This document shows, in pieces, positions 1 through 7,194 of a DNA stretch of 15,994 nucleotides. Numbering within the stretch: the stretch's first letter is position 1; each line of letters starts with the position of its first letter. The position numbers and the translations under genes are program-made. Under the pieces are notes generated by a model. The model was not told the DNA's origin, searched no databases, and worked only from the letters and a program-made list of their open reading frames with translations. The stretch comes from UMGS1601 sp964617585 (lineage in GTDB: Bacteria > Bacillota > Clostridia > Oscillospirales > Ruminococcaceae), in NCBI GenBank assembly GCA_964617585.1, contig CAZTXS010000029.1:1-15994 (forward strand), in the 5' to 3' direction.

Positions 1-49
1 CCCGTTTTTCTGTAAAAATAAAATTGTATCAAAGACGGCTTTTAGATAG

Positions 50-1270
50 ATGAGGATAGGATATGATAAAAACTTTAACCGCACGGTAAAAGCAACAAAG
101 GAGCTTAACGATACGGCTGTCGAATATATCGGAGGTATTGAAGTAGTTAAGGTTTTTGGAAAGGCGAAAAGCTCTTATGAAAAATTTGTTGCCGCAGCAA
201 AAGAGGGAGCTGCAAGCTATGTTGATTGGATGAGGAAATGCAATTTGCCGTTTACCTTCGCCATGAATATAATGCCCGCTACGCTAATATCTGTTCTGCC
301 TATAGGCGGACTTTTGGTGAGAAACGGTTCTCTTGGAGCTGCCGATTTTATTTTGGTTATTATTCTTGCTATGGGATTGATTACCCCGATTATCAATGTT
401 ATGACCTATCAGGACGATATTGCAAAGCTGAAAACTGTCATGAATGAGATTGTATCCATTGTGGATGCAAAAGAAATGCCCCGTCCGCAGAGAAATAGGT
501 CAGAGCCTAAAAATAATGATATACATATGGAAAATGTTCGTTTCGGTTACGGCGAAAAAGAGGTGCTGCACGGTATCGACCTTACATTTAAAGAAGGCTC
601 CGTGAACGCTCTTGTCGGTCCGTCGGGAAGCGGAAAATCTACGATTGCCAAGCTTATTGCTTCATATTGGGATGTTGACAGCGGAAAAATAACATTTGGC
701 TCGTCGGATATACGTGACTTGGCGGCAGACGACTACTATAAGAGAATCGCATATGTATCGCAGGATAATTTCTTGTTTGATATGACGGTTTGTGAAAACA
801 TCAGAATGGGAAATCCCGTTGCCTCAGACGAACAGGTTGAGCAGGCGGCAAGGGAATGCGGATGCTATGATTTTATAATGACCCTCGAAAACGGATTTAA
901 CACGGTTGTCGGTTCCGGCGGCGGTCATCTTTCGGGCGGAGAAAGGCAAAGAATTTCTATTGCAAGAGCAATGCTCAAAAATGCTCCGATTGTCATTTTA
1001 GATGAAGCGACGGCTTATACCGACCCTGAAAACGAAGCGATTATTCAAGGCTGCGTTGCAAGACTGGTAAAAGATAAAACGCTGATTGTTATAGCGCACC
1101 GCCTTTCCACCATAACCGACGCCGACCAAATAATTGTTGTAGATAACGGTAAAATTGATAGTACAGGTACGCATAGTGAACTGCTGGGTAAATGCGAGCT
1201 TTACAAAAAAATGTGGAATTCACACATAAGCGTTCGCGACAGTCTGAAGGGAGGAGAAAATCATGATTAA
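50..1270 (+). pseudogene. ABC exporter half-transporter subunit 1, N-terminally truncated
   Basis: This is a membrane-embedded export ATPase subunit that would pair with the next gene as a heterodimer. The nucleotide-binding domain is complete: Walker A GPSGSGKST at residues 190-198, Q-loop Q238, signature LSGGERQ 294-300, Walker B ILDE ending at 319 and switch histidine H350. Only about 155 residues of membrane domain precede it, against about 330 in the 577-residue partner, so roughly 175 residues are missing. The ATG at 50 has no Shine-Dalgarno sequence and is directly preceded by an in-frame TAG (47-49). The other two upstream frames are also closed within the first 60 bases, so the missing half is not in the window. 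I infer a deletion or insertion breakpoint near base 50. The 3' end overlaps the next gene by 8 nt. The family resembles YbtP/YbtQ-like pairs, but the substrate cannot be told. Confidence 0.8.
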
Positions 1271-2996
1271 GATTTTAAAAAAGTTCTTTGCATTTTGCAG
1301 TGAAAAGAATCGCAGGAAATTTTATTTTTCCATAGCTCTCGGTGTACTGACAGCGTTATTTTCCGCATTGAAAATTCCTGCAATAGCCCTACTTCTTGCG
1401 GCTATTATGAACAAAAATATCACAGGCAGAGCAGTTATCGGCTCGTTTGGAATAATGCTTTTAAGCATTGTTGCGTCATCCCTGCTTAAATATAAATCCA
1501 CTATGCTTCAGACGGAAGCAGGCTACGGTACGGCAGCGGATAAAAGAATTGAAATCGCAGAGCATATGCGCTATCTGCCTATGGGGTATTTCAATGAAAA
1601 CAGTCTTGGTTACATTACTTCGGTAACTACTAATACAATGGAAAACCTTTCTGATGTCTGCACTCGCGTGGTTATGATTGTTACTGAAGGAATACTGACC
1701 ACGGCTTTGATAACTCTTATGGTTTTCCTTTTTGATTGGCGTATCTGCTTGTTTATTATCCTCGGAATTATAGTTTATTTTATCTTAAATGCGCTGATGC
1801 AAAATGTTTCACGCTCAAAGACGGCGGAAAAGACACGTTCCGATTCTGCTCTTGTTGAAAAGGTTATTGAATACATCAAGGGCATTGCCGAGGTGAAATC
1901 CTATCATCTTTCAGGGAAATACAACAAGCGGCTTGAAGCTGCGGTTAATGAAAATGTGGCGGCAAATACTGATATGGAGCTTGGTCTGATGCCTTTTATG
2001 TTTTTGCAGAATTTTACGGCAAAGCTGATAGGAGTAGGCGTTACCATAGTTTCGCTCTGTTTTTATACGGACGGTTCTATGAGTCTGTTAAACTGCATAA
2101 TGATGGTGATTTGTTCATTTCTCGTTACCGAAGGTCTGGAAAAGGCGGGTACATATTCGGGGCTTATTCGTATTGTTGATGTAAGCGTAGACAAAGCAAA
2201 TAAAATTCTCAATCTTCCGGCAATGGACATTTCAGGCGAAGAAATCGAACCGGACGGACATACAATAACAGCAAAAAAAATAGAGTTTTCCTATGATGAA
2301 AAGAAAATTATCGACGGTATTTCATTAACCATACCTGAAAGAACCGCAACTGCTATTGTCGGACCGTCAGGCGGAGGAAAGACTACACTTTGTCATTTGC
2401 TTTCACGCTTTTGGGATGTTGATAAAGGACGAGTTACACTTGACGGAAGAAATATCAGGGATTACAGTATGGATTCTCTTATGAAGAATTTCAGCTTTGT
2501 ATTTCAAAATGTCTGTCTGTTTAAGGATACTGTCGCCAATAATATCCGTTTCGGAGAGCCGAACGCTCCTATGGAAAAGGTTATTGAAGCGGCAAAAAAA
2601 GCAAGATGTCATGAATTTATTACTGCTCTGCCGAACGGCTATGATACCATAATCGGCGAGAGCGGAGGTACGCTTTCAGGCGGAGAAAGGCAAAGACTTT
2701 CTATAGCCAGGGCCATAATGAAAGACAGTCCGATAATTATTCTTGATGAAGCTACTGCAAATGTGGATCCCGAAAATGAAAAGGAGCTAATGGAAGCTAT
2801 CTCGGAACTGACAAGAGAAAAGACTATTATTATGATTGCTCACAGATTAAAAACCGTGCGGAATGCAGATCAGATTCTGGTTGTTGCAGACGGCAGAATT
2901 GTACAGAAAGGCACGCACGATTCCCTTATGGAGCAAGACGGCATATACCGCAGATTTGTAGACGGACGAAAACAGACAGTTAGCTGGAAGCTGTAA
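1263..2996 (+). CDS. ABC exporter half-transporter subunit 2 (membrane domain fused to ATPase)
   Basis: This is a full-length half-exporter of 577 residues. Hydrophobic membrane segments fill residues about 20-300, followed by an ATPase domain with Walker A GPSGGGKTT 367-375, Q-loop Q415, signature LSGGERQ 471-477, Walker B IIILDE ending at E496 and switch histidine H527. Both ATPase sites of the pair keep catalytic Glu and His, so neither looks degenerate. The start at 1263 follows an AGGAG about 8 nt upstream that lies inside the end of the previous gene, and the 8-nt overlap implies translational coupling. Pairs of this kind in Clostridia often sit beside an AraC-type regulator and export or import small metabolites or siderophores. 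An AraC fragment does lie downstream here. Because the first subunit is truncated, this one may be orphaned. No terminator follows immediately; the first clear one is at 3307. Confidence 0.9.
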   Translation: MIKILKKFFAFCSEKNRRKFYFSIALGVLTALFSALKIPAIALLLAAIMNKNITGRAVIGSFGIMLLSIVASSLLKYKSTMLQTEAGYGTAADKRIEIAEHMRYLPMGYFNENSLGYITSVTTNTMENLSDVCTRVVMIVTEGILTTALITLMVFLFDWRICLFIILGIIVYFILNALMQNVSRSKTAEKTRSDSALVEKVIEYIKGIAEVKSYHLSGKYNKRLEAAVNENVAANTDMELGLMPFMFLQNFTAKLIGVGVTIVSLCFYTDGSMSLLNCIMMVICSFLVTEGLEKAGTYSGLIRIVDVSVDKANKILNLPAMDISGEEIEPDGHTITAKKIEFSYDEKKIIDGISLTIPERTATAIVGPSGGGKTTLCHLLSRFWDVDKGRVTLDGRNIRDYSMDSLMKNFSFVFQNVCLFKDTVANNIRFGEPNAPMEKVIEAAKKARCHEFITALPNGYDTIIGESGGTLSGGERQRLSIARAIMKDSPIIILDEATANVDPENEKELMEAISELTREKTIIMIAHRLKTVRNADQILVVADGRIVQKGTHDSLMEQDGIYRRFVDGRKQTVSWKL

Positions 2997-3099
2997 TTTT
3001 CGTTAAAAATCGGATTTTATTAAAACAAAAATTTCTCAAATAAAAAATTGCATTTACGGATATGATGCACATTTATTAAGCAGTATAGACGGTCAAAAT

Positions 3100-3131
3100 G
3101 TTTACCGGTATTTTGGTTCCAAAGGGTAAAC
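3100..3131. repeat. Inverted repeat next to the dispersed 64-bp repeat
   Basis: GTTTACC at 3100-3106 pairs with GGTAAAC at 3125-3131 (7 bp, 18-nt loop). It ends 4 nt before the 64-bp repeat. There is no T-run after it, so it is not a convincing terminator. The rest of the 2997-3136 gap is AT-rich, with no gene recognised. Confidence 0.45.
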
Positions 3132-3135
3132 GGTT

Positions 3136-3199
3136 ATAACTAATGCAAGATGTACCCCGCCTCTATAGGCGGCGGGTTCCATTACCCGTTCAGTAGGGG
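3136..3199 (-). repeat. Dispersed 64-bp hairpin repeat, copy 1 (IS200/IS605-like end)
   Basis: The segment matches 15931-15994 at 61 of 64 positions. It contains the palindrome CCGCC-TCTATA-GGCGG and a second short stem, GGGT...ACCC. In the minus orientation it starts near CTACTGAACGGG and ends near TTAGTTAT. Subterminal imperfect hairpins of this kind are typical of IS200/IS605 elements, where the right end doubles as the scaffold of the TnpB guide RNA. No transposase gene is adjacent, so this copy would be a solo remnant. The element family is an inference; the repeat itself is seen directly. Confidence 0.65.
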
Positions 3200-3304
3200 A
3201 TTGTATTACTGCGAACAAACAGGAGCATATCAGATATTGCAGGAGATTTCGGTTATAGTAATGCAAGTAAGTTTCCGGCATCTATCCATGAAAGAATAAA
3301 ACAA
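3197..3304 (+). pseudogene. AraC-family regulator fragment (helix-turn-helix part)
   Basis: Reading from 3197, just after an in-frame TAG at 3194-3196, the frame encodes about 26 residues that fit the first helix-turn-helix of AraC-type regulators: LLRTNRSISDIAGDFGYSN followed by ASKF. This is the classic 'sIsdIA..fGYsnaSkFs' pattern. After SKF the match stops and the frame runs through the terminator at 3307. The N-terminal part and the second HTH are missing, so it is a remnant. It abuts the 64-bp repeat, which suggests that insertion or recombination at the repeat destroyed the gene. AraC regulators are commonly linked with ABC pairs of the type found upstream. Confidence 0.6.
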
Positions 3305-3306
3305 GA

Positions 3307-3341
3307 CGGGCAAGGAATAAAATATCCTGCCCGCACTTTTT
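3307..3341. terminator. Rho-independent terminator, probably bidirectional
   Basis: CGGGCAAGGA (3307-3316) pairs with TCCTGCCCG (3325-3333) with one bulged A. On the plus strand it is followed by CACTTTTTATT, which would end the ABC transcription unit. On the minus strand the tail TCTTGTTTTATT is weaker but lies just beyond the end of the restriction-modification operon. Confidence 0.75.
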
Positions 3342-3364
3342 ATTATGATTTACTTCTGCATTCT

Positions 3365-3529
3365 TTAAACAAGACTGGTTCCGAACATCGCCGTTACCCA
3401 TTTGACGGTATCCGAAATCGCTAAGCGGCTTTTCCAGTCCACAATGCGGACAAATCCGCGTCGGTTCACTTCCATTATAGCCGCTTGATTGAATTTTTGG
3501 CTTTTTGTCATTACCGCTTTTTTGAACAC
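3365..3529 (-). CDS. Small basic protein of unknown function in the R-M operon
   Basis: I do not recognise this 54-residue protein. The GTG at 3529 is chosen as start because it is preceded by AAAAGGAGG with 7 nt between; an ATG further upstream (3562), directly abutting the endonuclease stop codon, lacks a comparable site. The protein is rich in Lys/Arg and Val/Ile, has no obvious membrane segment, signal peptide or cysteine pair, and contains a stretch reading NRRGFVRIVDWKSRL. It lies 33 nt downstream of the endonuclease on the same strand and before the shared terminator, so it is probably co-transcribed. It could be an accessory protein of the restriction system, or a leftover of an older gene. 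The strong ribosome binding site argues that it is translated. Confidence 0.5.
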   Translation of the reverse strand: MFKKAVMTKSQKFNQAAIMEVNRRGFVRIVDWKSRLAISDTVKWVTAMFGTSLV

Positions 3530-3562
3530 AAGTAGACCTCCTTTTGAAATGCCATCAAACAT

Positions 3563-4855
3563 CTAATCGTTCACAAGGCATATTATCCAATTTACCCAAC
3601 CTCTTATTGTAGAGGAACGGCGGTCATATGTATTATTACTTTGTACATGATAAAGACCGGCATCTTTCATAATCTGGATAATATCTTCTTTAGCTGGCAT
3701 AACACCGCTGGCCAAATATGCTTTCAGTGTTTCAGTAAATGCCTTATGAGATAAAATCAAATTACAATATGCAAGCTGACGTTGCTTAAAGCTAAGATTC
3801 AAAATCTGCTTTCCCAAATCGGTCAACTGATATATTGGTGTGCCGTTTTCTGTCCGTTTCTCAAGCAACCCTAAATAGCGCGCTGCATCTGTGTAGTAGT
3901 TTGTCTGTCGAGCATTAAATGCGTATTTTTCGGTGACATCATTCCGGCTCAATTCCTGTTCATTTAATAATTCGCAAAGATTGATAATCCGTTCAAATGA
4001 ATCTGCTTGCGGGAATGGAATTTCCGGCTCTGCTGCAACGGACACTTTATCTAGTACGTCCTGAATATCCACAATAGAAATGGCCGTATCTTCAATAGAA
4101 TAATTCTTTTGCTTAACCAGCTGCAACGAACTATAACTGTTGGGATTTACAAACTGATATTCATATAACCTATAAATACCGTTTGAATAAACAAGAAAAA
4201 TCGACCGAACTGTTTTTGTCACCCGGCTTTGCCATACCCTATATGGATAATATAGTTGCCTTACCAGAAAGTCCTCTGATAAATCACGCTTTGCTTCAAT
4301 CAAGGCCAAACTTTTACGTCCTTCATAGGCCGCATCAATTTCAATTTGCGAATTATTTACAGTTATATTATGGACGGCATTTCCGCTTGAACTTCCAATG
4401 TCAAAACTAAATGTGCCAGAACCCATACGGCCTGATACAGTTGGAATAATTTCATCATCTTCCAAAAAGTTTTCCATAATACCCGCAGCAACTGCACAAT
4501 TCAACGCAATCGCCTCACTGGGAATATTATTGCAGTCCAGACTTTGAATATATGTCGGCAAAGAAACTTGCGTAATAGGCGTATTCTCAGCTTCAAAGTT
4601 ATGATATGCCGCAAAGTGGGAAATTATATAATCTCCCCTTGTTATAGGCAAAATCGCAAGTTTGTTGTCTGAAAAAATCTTAGGCAAATTGATAGTATGG
4701 TCAAACTTTGCCATAAGGCGCGGTTCGCGAAATTCTTTAATCTGAGCCGCAGAGATTTCAAAATAGCCTTGTGTATTGACAATATTCAATATGTCATATT
4801 TTTCAAACAGGCTTTCCCATGCAGTATCATTCAAACTCACCGGGGTTTTACTCAT
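3563..4855 (-). CDS. Type II restriction endonuclease, PD-(D/E)XK type, with winged helix
   Basis: This is probably the nuclease partner of the upstream adenine methyltransferase, cutting unmethylated DNA at the same site (GATC is inferred from the methylase). The catalytic signature is IEIDAAYEGRKSLALIEAKR: D174, then E187 and K189 in an E-A-K triad, with E172 nearby. This fits the PD-(D/E)XK fold. Residues about 285-350 look like a winged helix (ELSRNDVTEKY...YYTDAARYLGLLEKR...YQLTDLGKQIL), possibly used in DNA recognition. It is 430 residues long, longer than DpnII/MboI-type enzymes (about 280-290), and not a sequence I recognise as one of them. Its ATG overlaps the methylase stop by 8 nt (ATGAGTAA), so the two are translationally coupled. 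The exact specificity is uncertain. Confidence 0.75.
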   Translation of the reverse strand: MSKTPVSLNDTAWESLFEKYDILNIVNTQGYFEISAAQIKEFREPRLMAKFDHTINLPKIFSDNKLAILPITRGDYIISHFAAYHNFEAENTPITQVSLPTYIQSLDCNNIPSEAIALNCAVAAGIMENFLEDDEIIPTVSGRMGSGTFSFDIGSSSGNAVHNITVNNSQIEIDAAYEGRKSLALIEAKRDLSEDFLVRQLYYPYRVWQSRVTKTVRSIFLVYSNGIYRLYEYQFVNPNSYSSLQLVKQKNYSIEDTAISIVDIQDVLDKVSVAAEPEIPFPQADSFERIINLCELLNEQELSRNDVTEKYAFNARQTNYYTDAARYLGLLEKRTENGTPIYQLTDLGKQILNLSFKQRQLAYCNLILSHKAFTETLKAYLASGVMPAKEDIIQIMKDAGLYHVQSNNTYDRRSSTIRGWVNWIICLVND

Positions 4856-5684
4856 AATTTCTCACCACAACTTCATCAACATCGCCGCGTTTACTTGCAA
4901 CAGAATTTATAGCTCTTTTTGCCTGTACCGTTATAATACCATAAGCGGAATACTGTTCCCTAATGAATTTTGTAGATGAATTAGAAAGCATGAATTTTAT
5001 GCCCCTTGCTGTCAAATCATCACAGCATTCCCTCAAACGTATCTGGTCATCACGAGTAAATCCGCCTTTTGAATATCCGGTAAAGCTCGAAGTATCCGAC
5101 ACCGGGTCATATGGCGGGTCAAGATAAACAAAAGAACCTTTGGGCAGACCTTTCAACACTTCCGCATAATCCACAGAAGATAAGTGAATAGTAGCACTAT
5201 TCAAATAAGCACTAACTGCCCGCAAAACAGGCGCGTTTACAATGTTTGGATTCCTGTAATTTCCAAACGGAGAATTAAATTCCCCCGCATTATTAACACG
5301 ATACAGTCCATTAAAACAAGTTTTATTCAAGTATAAAATTCTTGCTGCTTTTTGTACATCTGATAAAGCAGCATACTTTTCCCTGTCCCTGTCCCAATCA
5401 CGAACGGAATAAAAGAAGTCGGACTCATTTTTAAATTCCGAAAGAGTTAAGATGAGGTTTTCAACATCTGTTTGTATGACACTGTATACTTGAATTAAAT
5501 CGCCGTTTATATCATTAACATACGCAGTGTTAGGCTGCATATTAAAAAGCATTGCACCGCCACCAACAAACGGTTCACAATACGTTGTAATTCGTTTTGG
5601 AAGCAATGGTGTTAAGGTGTCTAACAGTTGTCGCTTTCCACCTACCCATTTCAACACTGGGGCAACCAACTTATTTTTCTTCAT
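4848..5684 (-). CDS. Dam-like DNA adenine N6-methyltransferase (GATC type)
   Basis: It transfers a methyl group from S-adenosylmethionine to adenine in DNA and protects host sites from the partner endonuclease. Motifs in order: KWVGGKRQL (residues 12-20, motif X), PFVGGGA (38-44, the AdoMet-binding motif I), NKTCFNGLYRVN (120-131), DPPY (189-192, catalytic motif IV) and a C-terminal block with RAIN...KRGDVDEVVVRNY. This order is the alpha class typified by Dam and DpnM, whose members recognise GATC. The length of 278 residues is normal. The ATG at 5684 has AAAGGGG 8 nt upstream. It is the first gene of a three-gene minus-strand unit. Methylase-first order lets protection precede cutting. Specificity is inferred from family likeness. 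Confidence 0.9.
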   Translation of the reverse strand: MKKNKLVAPVLKWVGGKRQLLDTLTPLLPKRITTYCEPFVGGGAMLFNMQPNTAYVNDINGDLIQVYSVIQTDVENLILTLSEFKNESDFFYSVRDWDRDREKYAALSDVQKAARILYLNKTCFNGLYRVNNAGEFNSPFGNYRNPNIVNAPVLRAVSAYLNSATIHLSSVDYAEVLKGLPKGSFVYLDPPYDPVSDTSSFTGYSKGGFTRDDQIRLRECCDDLTARGIKFMLSNSSTKFIREQYSAYGIITVQAKRAINSVASKRGDVDEVVVRNYE

Positions 5685-5710
5685 TTTAATCGCCCCTTTC
5701 TCTGGACATA

Positions 5711-5746
5711 ATTATACATTTCTAATATACAGGCAAGAGAGAGCAA
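5711..5746 (-). promoter_or_regulatory. Weak promoter region of the restriction-modification operon
   Basis: Upstream of the methylase on the minus strand there are two possible -10 boxes: TATAAT (plus 5711-5716) and TATATT (plus 5724-5729). The second has TTGCTT 17 nt upstream. Neither has a good -35, so which is used cannot be decided by eye. Confidence 0.35.
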
Positions 5747-5766
5747 AAGCAATAGCCAAATTGTAA

Positions 5767-5874
5767 ATTTTCCGAAAAATTTTCCGAAAATGCCTTTGCC
5801 CACTGTCGCTTATCGTCTAATATCTGCAAGCCGCATTTAGCATATTTAAGCGACAAACAAGCGACAAGCGACAA
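5767..5874. repeat. Short direct and inverted repeats upstream of the R-M operon
   Basis: TTTTCCGAAAA occurs twice in tandem (5767-5789). AAGCGACAA occurs three times (5848-5856, 5859-5867, 5866-5874), and its reverse complement, as TGTCGCTTA, at 5804-5812, giving a 9-bp inverted repeat with 5847-5855. The minus strand is open for about 55 codons across this stretch but has no credible start. It could be a recombination junction, an operator cluster or a gene remnant. Confidence 0.5.
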
Positions 5875-5881
5875 ATTACCG

Positions 5882-5966
5882 TATCAAGAAACTGCATAAA
5901 ACCAAAAGATATTGTGTTTTCTTCAAAGAAAAACTCCCATATACAGGATATGAGCGTTTCTTGATA
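5882..5966. repeat. 85-bp segment bounded by perfect 11-bp inverted repeats
   Basis: TATCAAGAAAC (5882-5892) and GTTTCTTGATA (5956-5966) are perfect inverse copies. Inside lies a smaller stem, TTTTCTT/AAGAAAA. The layout resembles a tiny MITE or a large RNA hairpin. No clear target duplication is visible. Confidence 0.55.
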
Positions 5967-6008
5967 TAGTCTTTTTCAGACTTAATGCTACCACATTTTC
6001 CTTCTGTT

Positions 6009-6049
6009 AGTAAATGCAACTTTAAATTCTACTGTTGCATTTACTTTTA
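6009..6049. repeat. Perfect 12-bp inverted repeat with short T tail
   Basis: AGTAAATGCAAC (6009-6020) pairs with GTTGCATTTACT (6034-6045) around a 13-nt loop, followed by TTTAG. It may be a weak terminator or part of a mobile remnant together with the 5882-5966 segment. It lies about 45 nt before the promoter of the PepSY gene. Confidence 0.55.
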
Positions 6050-6092
6050 GAATTTACGTGAAAATACATATTTCTACAGCGGCAGTCATGGG

Positions 6093-6121
6093 TTGACAAA
6101 TATTATTTAATATTGTATAAT
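6093..6121 (+). promoter_or_regulatory. Strong sigma-A promoter of the PepSY gene
   Basis: TTGACA at 6093-6098 and TATAAT at 6116-6121 are separated by exactly 17 bp. Both boxes match the consensus fully. The start codon at 6172 is about 45 nt beyond the expected transcription start. Confidence 0.88.
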
Positions 6122-6171
6122 ATATTATGTAAAACCTTACATATCAGAATTTTTTTTGAGGAGGTAACGTT

Positions 6172-6765
6172 ATGGTAAATAAAAAGTCGTTTGCAAAATT
6201 AACAGCAATATGTTTGGCAATGGTGGCAATGATTTTGGCGGAATCATTATCAGTATCTGCCTCTGCACCAAGCAAAGAAAAGGTTTCCTATTTAGGAAGC
6301 GGGAAGGTTGAAGTGGATTTTTTGGGCGATGTGGAATACAGAAAACCCAAAGTAACGGTAAAAGACGCTTCAGGGAAAAAATACAAGGCGTCAATTTATA
6401 AATTGGATGATGATGAAATCAAATTTAAAATCAAGAATTACAAAGCCGGAAAAAAGTATAAATTTACAATCACAGGCATAAGAGAGGAATACACTTCTAA
6501 ATATGGAAAAGTAAAAGGAAAAGTTACAATTAAAAAGGAATCCAAAAAAAATATCAGCTTGAAAAAAGCAAAAAACATTGCAATAAATGATGCGGTAAAA
6601 CGCTATCAGGTGTCTAAGAATCAAGTCACGTATCTGCATGGAAAAAAAGATTGGGAAGATGGAGTCGCTGTGTATGAAGTAGAATTTTTGGCGAATAATA
6701 TGAAATATGAATATGTGGTTTCCATAAAGGGAAAAATTTTGGAGCGCGACCGGGATTTAGATTGA
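6172..6765 (+). CDS. Secreted PepSY-domain protein
   Basis: This is a 197-residue exported protein. Residues 1-31 form a signal peptide (basic MVNKKSFAKL, hydrophobic core, ...SVSASA cleavage region). Residues about 36-122 are Lys-rich and alternate beta-like strands, resembling a fibronectin/Ig-type fold. Residues about 128-192 fit a PepSY domain: ISLKKAKNIAINDA, then the strands VAVYEVEFLANNMKYEYVVSIKGKILE quoted in part here as YEVEFLANNMKYEYVV, with the typical acidic end ERDRDLD. PepSY domains are thought to inhibit peptidases or act in the cell envelope, but no role can be proved here. GAGGAGG lies 7 nt before the ATG. It has its own promoter and terminator, so it is a single-gene unit. 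Its base use matches its AT-rich neighbours. Confidence 0.82.
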   Translation: MVNKKSFAKLTAICLAMVAMILAESLSVSASAPSKEKVSYLGSGKVEVDFLGDVEYRKPKVTVKDASGKKYKASIYKLDDDEIKFKIKNYKAGKKYKFTITGIREEYTSKYGKVKGKVTIKKESKKNISLKKAKNIAINDAVKRYQVSKNQVTYLHGKKDWEDGVAVYEVEFLANNMKYEYVVSIKGKILERDRDLD

Positions 6766-6766
6766 T

Positions 6767-6800
6767 AAAAAAGGTATTGCCTGACGGCAATACCTTTTTT
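6767..6800 (+). terminator. Strong rho-independent terminator after the PepSY gene
   Basis: A near-perfect stem with GGTATTGCC (6773-6781) and GGCAATACC (6786-6794), loop TGAC, extended by A-run/T-run pairing and ending in TTTTTT. The stop codon is just 1-2 nt upstream. Confidence 0.92.
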
Positions 6801-6874
6801 ACTGGATATGCCAACTTACGCTGCGCTTTTGTGATAAATATGTAAATCGTTACTATAATTAATTTTAGACTATA

Positions 6875-7062
6875 TAAAAACTGCTTACTTGCAAAATGCA
6901 AATAAGCAGTAGTTTTTTACTATGTATCCGCCTTGCCGTCGCACAGTGAATAAAACCCGCACTTGTGCAGGTGGGTAACGGCCTGACAGCCTCACGCTCC
7001 CTTCGTCCGATAAATCGGGAGGTCTGCAATCTTCAGCCAGAGCTTAGTCCCCTTATTCTATG
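6875..7062 (-). ncRNA. Candidate independently transcribed structured RNA, about 190 nt
   Basis: On the minus strand a TATAAT box (plus 7069-7074) precedes a GC-rich segment with no credible ORF, and the unit ends in a hairpin plus T-run (terminator at 6881-6909). Locally paired elements include CCTCCCGATTTATCGG, a CCCACCTGCAC...GTGCGGG stem, and GACCUCCC facing GGGAG. The composition, clearly GC-richer than its surroundings, is typical of a folded RNA. In size, promoter and terminator it would fit a stand-alone structured RNA such as the raiA-motif class, but I cannot verify that by eye. An alternative is a TnpB guide-RNA remnant, because TTTATTCAC follows the last stem. It lies between the PepSY terminator and the DUF1292 gene. 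Confidence 0.55.
6881..6916. terminator. Bidirectional hairpin terminator ending the candidate RNA
   Basis: CTGCTTA (6881-6887) pairs with TAAGCAG (6903-6909), extended inside by TTGCA/TGCAA. The plus strand continues to TTTTTT (6913-6918 region) and the minus strand to TTTTTATATA, so it can stop transcription from both sides. Confidence 0.8.
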
Positions 7063-7068
7063 TGTTGG

Positions 7069-7095
7069 ATTATAAAACTGTACTTGATCGTACAA
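7069..7095 (-). promoter_or_regulatory. Promoter of the candidate RNA
   Basis: The minus-strand TATAAT corresponds to plus 7069-7074. The best -35 is TTGTAC at plus 7090-7095, with a short 15-bp spacer, so the -35 is weak. The expected transcription start is near 7062. Confidence 0.5.
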
Positions 7096-7194
7096 GGCAG
7101 AAATGATATTTGTTTCTGTAATTATTGTACCACAAAACGATATAAAATCAAGCGGTAATTTTTTTAAGATTAAAATCTAGAAATTTCAAACAAA

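Noticed and set aside
5708..5874. Minus-strand open stretch of about 55 codons upstream of the methylase
   Set aside because: It has no credible start codon or ribosome binding site, and it includes the short tandem repeats and the likely promoter of the R-M operon.
5847..5874. Possible CRISPR array from the AAGCGACAA copies
   Set aside because: The units are only 9 bp with 0-2 bp between copies, so there are no spacers, and no cas genes are present.
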